The notes below the pieces were generated by a model that saw only the letters and a program-made list of their open reading frames with translations, did no database searches and had not been told where the DNA came from. A program made the position numbers and the translations under genes. From positions 1 to 10,934 of the forward strand of contig JALNYF010000063.1 of NCBI GenBank assembly GCA_023229985.1: a stretch of DNA of 10,934 nt. Direction: 5' to 3'. Source of the stretch: Bacteroidales bacterium. GTDB lineage: Bacteria; Bacteroidota; Bacteroidia; Bacteroidales; WCHB1-69. Shown here in pieces: positions 1-9,100 of the stretch; the first letter of the stretch is position 1; every line of letters begins with the position of its first letter.

Positions 1-107
1 GATTTTTTTTTTTAATTTTGCCGGTCGAACTTGCTAGAAAAAAAAGAAAAACAAATAATAAGAAGTGTGTGGATTTATTTATAATTGTGCTAAAATTTGA
101 TGATTAA
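1..107. other. AT-rich 5' leader / intergenic end
   Basis: This non-coding stretch has a run of 11 T at 3-13 and an A-rich run at 38-51 (8 A, G, 5 A). The two runs could pair across a GC-containing loop, and the T run could be the tail of a terminator for a gene left of the window, but no GC-rich stem is visible. No Shine-Dalgarno-like AGGAGG lies upstream of the ATG at 108. Confidence 0.4.
80..87 (+). promoter_or_regulatory. Weak candidate Bacteroidetes -7 element
   Basis: TATAATTG differs at one position from the Bacteroidetes -7 consensus TAnnTTTG. A start site about 7 bases downstream would leave a leader of roughly 14 nt before the ATG at 108. No convincing -33 TTTG is seen at the expected spacing. 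The region is so AT-rich that a chance match is likely. Confidence 0.2.
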
Positions 108-179
108 ATGATTAATTTTAGGAGAATCGCTTTACCACTAATCATACTTTGTGTATGTATTTTTCAATCACTACATTCT
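108..179 (+). other. Sec signal peptide (residues 1-24)
   Basis: A short basic N-terminus (Arg5, Arg6) is followed by a hydrophobic core (IALPLIILCVCIF) and a polar end, SLHS-QN. Cleavage is predicted after Ser24, giving an N-terminal Gln, a frequent junction in Bacteroidota exported proteins. There is no lipobox Cys just after the core in the usual position, so a lipoprotein is less likely. Sec export to the periplasm is the required first step for T9SS cargo. Confidence 0.88.
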
Positions 180-3100
180 CAGAATGTTAACAATTTGTGT
201 ATTAATGCCAATCCGTTTTGTACAGATGAAAACCCCTACGGAGTAACTTTTCCTGTAGGTACTTCAAGTGTTCAAACCACCGATTTGCCCAATGGTCAGC
301 GGGGATGTTTATATGCTACATACGGTCCGGCATGGTATGTAATGCAGATTGATAATCCGGGTGATATGACCATATACCTTCGTCATAGCAACGGGCGAGA
401 CATAGACTTTGCCTGTTGGGGACCGTTTGACGGTTATAGTACCTATTCTGAGTTATTGCAAGATGTTTGTACGGGTGATTTGATGGGAAACGGCTACACA
501 CACCGCCCTAATAACGGCTACCATGACCCGAATAATCCGGGAACGTGGGGCGGCTATCCGAATCAAATGTTGGTAGATTGTAGCTATAGCGCAGCTGCTA
601 CCGAATGGTGCTTTATTCCGGATGCCCAAGTCGGACAGTGGTATATTTTATTGATAACCAACTATTCACGCGCTCCGGGCGATGTTACTTTCAGTATTTC
701 GCAGGGAGATGCCACCACAAACTGCAACATTTTGGCTGCCATTAGTAACAACGGACCACTTTGCGAAGGGGAAGACTTGCAACTCTATTGCAGTGTTTAT
801 AGTCCCACTTATAGTTGGACGGGTCCCGGTGGCTTTACTTCCAACCAGCAGAACCCTGTTATCCACGGAGTTACCGTTGCCAATGCGGGCGATTATACTG
901 TCACTTTTGAATTAAACGGAGAACCCAACACAGGAACGACAACGGTTGAGATTTACCCGCGCCCTACTGCCACGCTGACCGCCTCTCAGACCTCCATTTG
1001 TAATGGGGAACCGGTCTTGCTGACCGCCGGTTCGGATTGTCCGGATTGCTCGTTCACTTGGAGTACCGGAGCTACCACTACGTCTATTAGTGTCTTGCCG
1101 ACGATGACCACAACATACAGTGTGACAGTTAGTAACGGCGAATGTAGTGCGGTAGCAACCCAAACCATCAACGTGGGCGCGATGCCCACGGTCACAGTTT
1201 CTCCGGCAGTCATTACCCTCTGTTCCGCCATCGGTTTCGTAACCCTTAATGCCATATCTTCTTCGTGTGGTTTAGGGTGTAACTATTTATGGAGCAATGG
1301 TGCTACCACCCCCTCCATTGATGTGTCGATAGGAGGAACTTTTACAGTTACCGTTACGAATAGTTATAATTGTACGGCTACCGCTTCTTCATACGTGAAT
1401 GTGACTGATAATCCGGATATTACGGAGTGTAATGTGCTGTACGCATCCACCATGGGAAATGGAACGGGACTCACCCCGGGCAGTCCGACAACCATTCAAA
1501 ATGCCATTTCTTTGGCAGAATGTACCAACGCCATAATCCGCTTGGATACCGGAATTTATTACATCGACCAGCCATTGCACTTGGCAAGTAATTTGACTAT
1601 TGAAGGAGGCTTTTATAACGAATATCGGCAAAAAACGTCACGTCCGGGAGCTTCAACCATTTATAGAACAGCCAATTATGTGGAAGGTACTAGCATGGCA
1701 CCTCGCCTGGTGGCAGTAGAAGGCACCGGATTGAATGACTTTCGTTTGCAAGATTTAACCCTCCGCACCGCCGATGCCCCTGTGTTGGCAGATTTGAATA
1801 CCGAAACTAATAATGCCGATGACAACGATTGTTTTAATTATGTGCCCGACGGAGCTGAAATTGCTTCCATGGGTACCGGTTCCATGCTCGATGCTAAAAC
1901 ACTCCCCGGAACTTTCGGCTATCAACGTCACGCCGCATTCTATTTGGCTTCAGAAATTAATACCGGTCCGGTTACTATTACCGGTCTCGGTTATACTATC
2001 AGCACATTAGAAGATGTACCCAGCTATGGTGAAACCAGAAGAGTCAAAGTCTATTTGAAAGAAACGACTTCCACAACTTTCAATCCTGCCACTTGGGCAG
2101 CCCGTATTGACCAAGCAGATTTGGTTTTCGATGGAACATTATGTCTTAGAACAGGTTTAGTTACTATTCCTATTCATTATGATTATCAGGGACAAAATTT
2201 AATCGTGATGATAGATGGCGTTGGTTGTGTTACCGGCAGCTCTAATGGAGGATGTCCGGTTACGGTATTGGCTACCACAATGACTGCTCCACCCTATGCT
2301 CATTATCAACAAGATAATAATAACCCTCCCGCCGCAATTATGTTACCTTTTCCGATGAGACCCAATCTGAAGTTATTTGCTTGCGATGTAACTGCCGTTG
2401 TGGGAAACATGGTTGCGGAAATTGGGAATGGCTCAACCGCCGATAATCATATTCCTATTCCCGGGGCCTATCAACATCATCGTACCGCAGCTTTATACAC
2501 TGCTACCGAAATTGGCACCGGACAAAAAATGTTGAGCGGGCTTGCTTTTAATATTGCTTCGCAAACGGCAGAAAGTGAAGGCGGACGTTCTCGTACGGTG
2601 CGCATTTATATGAAAGGAACAACAGATGCGACCATCACTCCGGGAATGGTTTGGAATCAATATATTTCCAATGCAACCTTGGTATTCTCCGGTGTGCTTT
2701 GCGCTCCCAATAATGGTTGGATTAATATCCCTATCAATTATGCCTACGAAGGAGATAACTTGATGGTAATGGTAGAAGGAGAGGGCTGTACGTTGTTAGG
2801 CGGCTGCGAGGTGAATACCTATTGCACTTCCATTAATGATATGTGTGTCTCTTACACTTCCAATGATACAATTTATTACTCTGTTAATACATTGTCAGAT
2901 TATCCTTTACGTCCGAATCTCCGACTTTTTTCTACTGTTGATGACGAAGACGATTTGTTCTATATCACGGCAGCCAATTATGGTGTATCAACCTATGCTC
3001 TTCATCTCGCAAATTGCACCAATTATGATATTGTGCGGTGTCAATTATTACCGGGGAATGCAGGGGACGGCAAGCCGGGAACGCAAGGGAAGAATGGTGG

Positions 3101-6100
3101 TGATGGTGGAGAGGGATCGGACGGTGCCATTGGTCTGACAGCCGGCTCAAACGGAGTCATTCAGTATGGTGATTGGGGCAATACTGTATTAGGTGGTAGT
3201 GGCGGACGTGGTGGCACGTCCGGTTATTCTGCCGGTACAGGTAGCCCGGCATATGCGGGTGGTAATGGCGGACAAGGCGGACGTTTTAATACGATTACCA
3301 GTGATCTCAATGCCGGTGGTAACGGACAGGCGGGCCAGGGTGGCGGTGGAGCCGGTACAAGCGGTAAGGTTGTTGACATGCAGACATCAAGCTACGCGGG
3401 TATTGTAGAGGCAGTAGCTGAATTATCGGGCAATACTTTGGGAACTGCGGGTACGGGTAGCAATGGTATGCCGGGGGTTAATGGAACAGCAAATTCTCCT
3501 CTCTATTCCAACTATTTTCTTCCCGCATTGCAAGGGAATGGTGGTGACGGTACCGGTGGTACCGGTGGTGGCGGCGGCGGCGGCGGCGGCTCTGCCCGCG
3601 CTCAGAATAATTATGCCAATGGTGCTCGTATCGCTTATGCTTCCGGTAGCGGTGGCGGCGGTGGCGGCGGCGGCGGTGGCGGCGGTCAAGGCGGTGGCGG
3701 CGGCTACGGCGGTGGCAGCTCTTTCGGCGTCTATACTTATAACGACCAAGGAAATAGAACTTTCGGACAATGCTATGTCATCGCCGGTGCTGTGGGACAA
3801 GGCGGAGCGGGTGCTGCGGGCGGTAATGGCGGACAAGGAGGTAATGCTGGTGACGGATTGCCGGAAATGGCTTCATTAACTGTTGTTCATCCAACACTCC
3901 CCGCTGACCAAAACTATTGGGCACGTGCATACGGCGGAAAATCCGATAACGGCGGACACGGCGGAAATGGCGGAAATGGCGGACACGGTGCAAATGGTGC
4001 ACCAGGCGTGAGACATAATGCCGTGAACGTGACTACCAACGGTATCATTACCCCCATTTATGACTTTAGCAATTTTAATTTACAAGATCAACCTGAAATT
4101 ATTTCAGGTACTGAAACCCATCCCTATACAAGTTGTACTGATGTGCCTATGGATATGAGTGGAAACATTTCTTCCTTCTCCACCTTTGGCGCAGATGCGA
4201 ACCCCTTCTCCGGTGGCTCTTTTACTACGATTGAATATGATGATATTAACAACGATATCAATAACGGCGTTACCGGCACTGGTCGTAAAAATCCTGTGGC
4301 AGACGGTAATACCTACTTGGGATTTAATTTGATATTGTTTTCTCCCATTCCGGCTGACGAAATTATAGGTGAAACGGAGGTCTGTCCGGGAACTTATCGC
4401 TATTGCGTGCAAAACCAACCGGGTTATTTCTATACATGGTCCATTACGTCCGGGCACGAATATGCTACATTTACAAGCGATTCCACGCTTTTTTGTACCG
4501 ATATTACATTTACCAATACAACCGATTTTCCACAAACAGTCTTCATTCGCGTGCAAATCAGCCCGCCTTGTTGTCCAAGTTTTATGTCTTTAGATTTGGA
4601 AGTAACCGTTCAGCCGATGGTTCATATTATAGACCATTCGGGTCCCATCACACTCTGTGAACATGAAGATACAACACTCTATGTCGTGGCTACTCCTGAC
4701 GATGCTACCTATCAATGGGAATTAAATGGCAATCCTATTGCCGGAGCTACTCAACCTACTTACAACATCCCTTCCGCCTCTCTTTCTAATAATGGAACAT
4801 ACAGCGTAGTGGTATCCGCCTTTTGCGGAGTTGAAGTAGTGGATATTCCGGTTACAGTCAATGTGTTACCCGTTATTACCGTAACCATTCCAGACGAAAT
4901 TTGTGCCGGCGCAGAAGCGGATATTATTTTCACTTCTAACTTAGATAATACAGATGTTACTTATACCATTGGAACAGATACCTATCATATCATCTTGGAT
5001 GCCGGCGAAACCGTTATCAGTGCCCCGCCGGTAGATGAAACAAGTTTGGTAACCGTTATTTCTGCCTCTTCATCGAATGGCTGTACCAGCAACGTTATTG
5101 TGCAAAGTATGATTTTGGTGCTTAACAGCCAAGAATCTACTTCTGCCGGTGTTGACCAAACCTTCTGTACCCTTACTAATACACTGAATGCTCTTGACCC
5201 GTCCGGAGTGGGCAGTGGTTCATGGCAACTCCTCGCTCCCCCTGATGCTAATGTAATTTTTAGCGACCAGAGTGCATATAATTCCGATTTTACAGTTGAA
5301 GGTCCGGGAGAGTACTACTTAATCTGGACATTGCAAGAATGGCAATGCTATACAACTATCAGCGATACCGTTGTCATCACTATCGTCGATCCCCTTGTTA
5401 TTAATTACGACCCGAACCCAACAAGTTGCTTTGGTGAAGCGATTGACTTGGCAATTATCCCTTCCGGTGGTACTGCTCCTTATACCTATTGGTGGATACA
5501 ATATGATGGAAATAACCAGCCTATTGTCCTCTCAACCGATTCCACCGTTACCGGGTTAGAAGTTGGCATACCCTACGAAGTGATTCTGGAAGATATCAAT
5601 CAATGTAGTACAACCGATACTGTTACCGTTCAACTTTTCTCTTCTCAAACTGTTGATTTAGTGCCTATTCCAATGGTATGCCCCAACCAGGAGGAAGTCC
5701 ATATCGAAGCAACTATCGCTTCCGGTACTCCCCCTTATTCCATTCAATTAATAGGCGAAGATGAAACCTTGGATTTTATTATTTCTAACGGAACTATTGA
5801 TACCATGGTTTCGATTCAAGCTCTTTCTTGCAACGAAGAAGATACTATCATATTGATGGTTACTGACTATAATGGCTGTACTTCAAATGATACCATCACC
5901 TTTGTTGTGGGCGATACTACAAATCCTATCATATCCGGTTTGCTTCCCGATGATACGGTCGCTTGCGCGGATAGAATTTCTGCCCCTGTCACTTCACCTG
6001 CCGAACTCCTCATCCTGTTAAGGGAAAATGGTCAGCCGACCGATTTATCTGATAATTGTACCTCCTTTAACGGGCTTCAGGTGACTTCCATTACCGACCC

Positions 6101-9100
6101 CATCACTGCCGTTTGTAATCAGGATTATGTTAGAACTTACACTGTTACTGATAGTTGCGGAAACTTTTCAACCATTTCACAGCGAATCGTTGTTCGCGAT
6201 GATATGACCCCTGATATCGTTGGCACAATTCCAATGGATACAGTTATTTGTCTCACCGATACCACTTCTGCCGTAACTACCATCCAAGAATTGCTCGGTC
6301 TGTTACAAGAAACTGATGCCTCTATCTCCGATAATTGTACCAATTTTGATAACTTGCAAGTAACCGCTATTACCCATGCAGTTTATAGTTTTTGTAATGA
6401 TGTATTAATAAGAACTTATTCAGTATCTGATAGTTGCGGAAACACAACAACCATTACTCAGAAAATTTTGATTCGCGATACCATCAGTCCTGTCATCACT
6501 GGTATTTTGAATAATGATACCGCATTTGCGGATTTAGATTGTAATTATGTACTCCCCGATACGCTTTCTGTCATTGAAATGCAAGCACTGGGTTTGTCTG
6601 TCTCCGATTGCAATTTGAGTGATGTCGTTACCGTAACTCACGACCACAACAACCCGTTGACTGCCTGCGAAATGACCATCATTCGGACTTATACTTTGAG
6701 CGATAGTTGCGGAAATACCGCTGATTTTACTCAAAATATAGTTGTTTTAGATACAATTCGACCTATCGTTACGGATAATTTAACCGATACCATTTTATAT
6801 TATATTGATGCAAATTGCAATTACCCCACTTTGCCGGAATTGACCTTGGCAGATTTTACGGTTCAAGATTGCAATAATGTCACGCTGTCGGTTTCCCATC
6901 GCGATACGACTAACAACGGCGCGGGTTGCAGTTTTAGCTTTGTCCGTGAATATAGCTTCACCGATGAGTGCGGCAATGGACCGGTCACGATTGACCAAGT
7001 TATCACGATAGAAGATACGATGCGTCCGGTGGTTTTGGATAATTTAACGGATACCACATTATATTATAACGATGCAAATTGCAATTATGCTGCTTTGCCG
7101 GCATTGACCTTGTCAGATTTTACAGTTCAAGATTGCAATAATGTCACGCTGTCGGTTTCCCATCGCGATACGACTAACAACGGCGCAGGTTGCAGTTTTA
7201 GCTTTGTCCGTGAATATAGCTTCACCGATGAGTGCGGCAACGGACCGGTCACGATCGACCAAGTGATCACAATAGAAGATACGATGCGTCCGGTGGTTTT
7301 GGATGATTTAACCGATACCATATTATATTATAGCGATGCTAATTGCAATTACCCCACTTTGCCGACATTGACTTTGTCAGATTTTACGGTTCAAGATTGC
7401 AATAATGTCACGCTGTCGGTTTCCCACCGCGATACGACTAACAACGGAACGGGTTGCAGTTGGAGTTATGTTCGTGAATATAGCTTCACCGATGAGTGCG
7501 GCAACGGACCGGTCACGATTGACCAAGTGATCACAATAGAAGATACGATGCGTCCGGTGGTTACGGATAATTTAACGGATACCATATTATATTATAGCGA
7601 TGCAAATTGCAACTACCCCACTTTGCCGGCATTGACTTTGTTAGATTTTACGGTTCAAGATTGCAATAATGTGACGCTGTCGGTTTCCCATCGCGATACG
7701 ACTAACAACGGCGCGGGTTGCAGTTTTAGCTTTGTCCGTGAATATAGCTTCACCGATGAGTGCGGCAACGGACCGGTCACGATCGACCAGGTTATTACGA
7801 TAGAGGATACGATGCGTCCGGTGGTTTTGGATAATTTAACCGATACCATATTATATTATAACGATGCAAATTGCAATTATGCTGCTTTGCCGGCATTGAC
7901 CTTGTCAGATTTTACGGTTCAAGATTGCAATAATGTGACGCTGTCGGTTTCCCATCGTGATACGACTAACAACGGCTCGGGATGCAGTTTTAGCTTTGTC
8001 CGTGAATATAGCTTCACCGATGAGTGCGGCAACGGACCGGTTACGATCGACCAGGTTATTACGATAGAAGATACGATGCGTCCGGTGGTTTTGGATAATT
8101 TAACGGATACCACCTTATATTATAGCGATGCAAATTGCAACTACCCCACCTTGCCCGCATTGACTTTGGCAGATTTTACGGTTCAAGATTGCAATATTGT
8201 CACGCTGTCGGTTTCCCATCGCGATACGACTAACAATGGCTCGGGTTGCAGTTTTAGCTTTATCCGTGAATATATTTTCACCGATGAGTGCGGCAACGGA
8301 CCGGTCACGATCGACCAAGTTATCACGATAGAAGACACGATGCGTCCGGTGGTTTTGGATAATTTAACCGATACCATTTTATATTATATCGATGAAAATT
8401 GCAACTACCCCACTTTGCCGGCATTGACTTTGGCAGATTTTACGGTTCAAGATTGCAATAATGTCACGATGTCGGTTTCTCATCGCGATACGACTAACAA
8501 CGGAACGGGTTGCAGTTTTAGCTTTGTCCGTGAATATATTTTCACCGATGAGTGCGGCAACGGACCGGTCACGATTGACCAAGTGATCACAATAGAAGAT
8601 ACGATGCGTCCGATTGTTTTGGATAATTTAACGGATACCATATTATATTATAACGATGCAAATTGCAATTATGCTGCTTTGCCGGAATTAACCTTGTCAG
8701 ATTTTACGGTTCAAGATTGCAATAATGTCACGCTGTCGGTTTCTCATCGTGATACGACTAACAACGGCTCGGGATGCAGTTTTAGCTTTGTCCGTGAATA
8801 TATTTTTACCGATGAGTGCGGCAACGGACCGGTCACTATCGACCAAGTGATCACAATAGAAGATACGATGCGTCCAGTGGTTACGGATAATTTAACCGAT
8901 ACCATTTTATATTATATCGATGAAAATTGCAACTACCCCACTTTGCCGGCATTGACTTTGGCAGATTTTACGGTTCAAGATTGCAATAATGTTACGCTGT
9001 CGGTTTCTCACCGCGATACGACTAACAATGGCGCGGGTTGCAGTTTTAGCTTTATCCGTGAATATAGCTTCACCGATGAGTGCGGTAACGGACCGGTTAC

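Noticed and set aside
1..51. T-run and A-run as an intrinsic terminator
   Set aside because: No GC-rich stem precedes the T run inside the window; A-T pairing alone is too weak to call, and the upstream gene is not visible.
100..111. Mini-ORF ATG-ATT-AAA-TGA overlapping the main start (ATGA overlap)
   Set aside because: Only three codons and no ribosome binding site. Such an overlap is expected by chance in AT-rich sequence; translational coupling cannot be supported.
120..124. AGGAG Shine-Dalgarno-like sequence just after the ATG
   Set aside because: It encodes Arg5-Arg6 of the signal peptide; no suitable start codon follows at 5-9 bases, and Bacteroidota seldom depend on this signal.
1428..3050. 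Polysaccharide lyase activity of the beta-helix
   Set aside because: The fold pattern is visible, but no catalytic residue signature was recognised, and many Bacteroidota helices of this type occur in non-enzymatic surface proteins.
3423..3879. Ala/Val-rich ORFs on both strands over the Gly-rich region (3423-3836 minus, 3463-3879 plus)
   Set aside because: Out-of-frame readings of GGC/GGT runs give poly-Ala. The sequence is low-complexity and the Gly frame is the one continuous with the rest of the gene.
4104..4556. 150-residue minus-strand ORF
   Set aside because: It lies opposite the main frame, which here encodes a recognisable PKD-like domain. No family pattern was seen in the antisense protein.
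6863..8377. Near-identical 64-residue antisense ORFs spaced 264 bp apart (7655-7849, 7919-8113 and others), with related 67-residue ones
   Set aside because: They lie within the repeat array and repeat only because the + strand repeats. They have no start signals of their own, and the + frame is continuous with strong protein conservation and synonymous drift.
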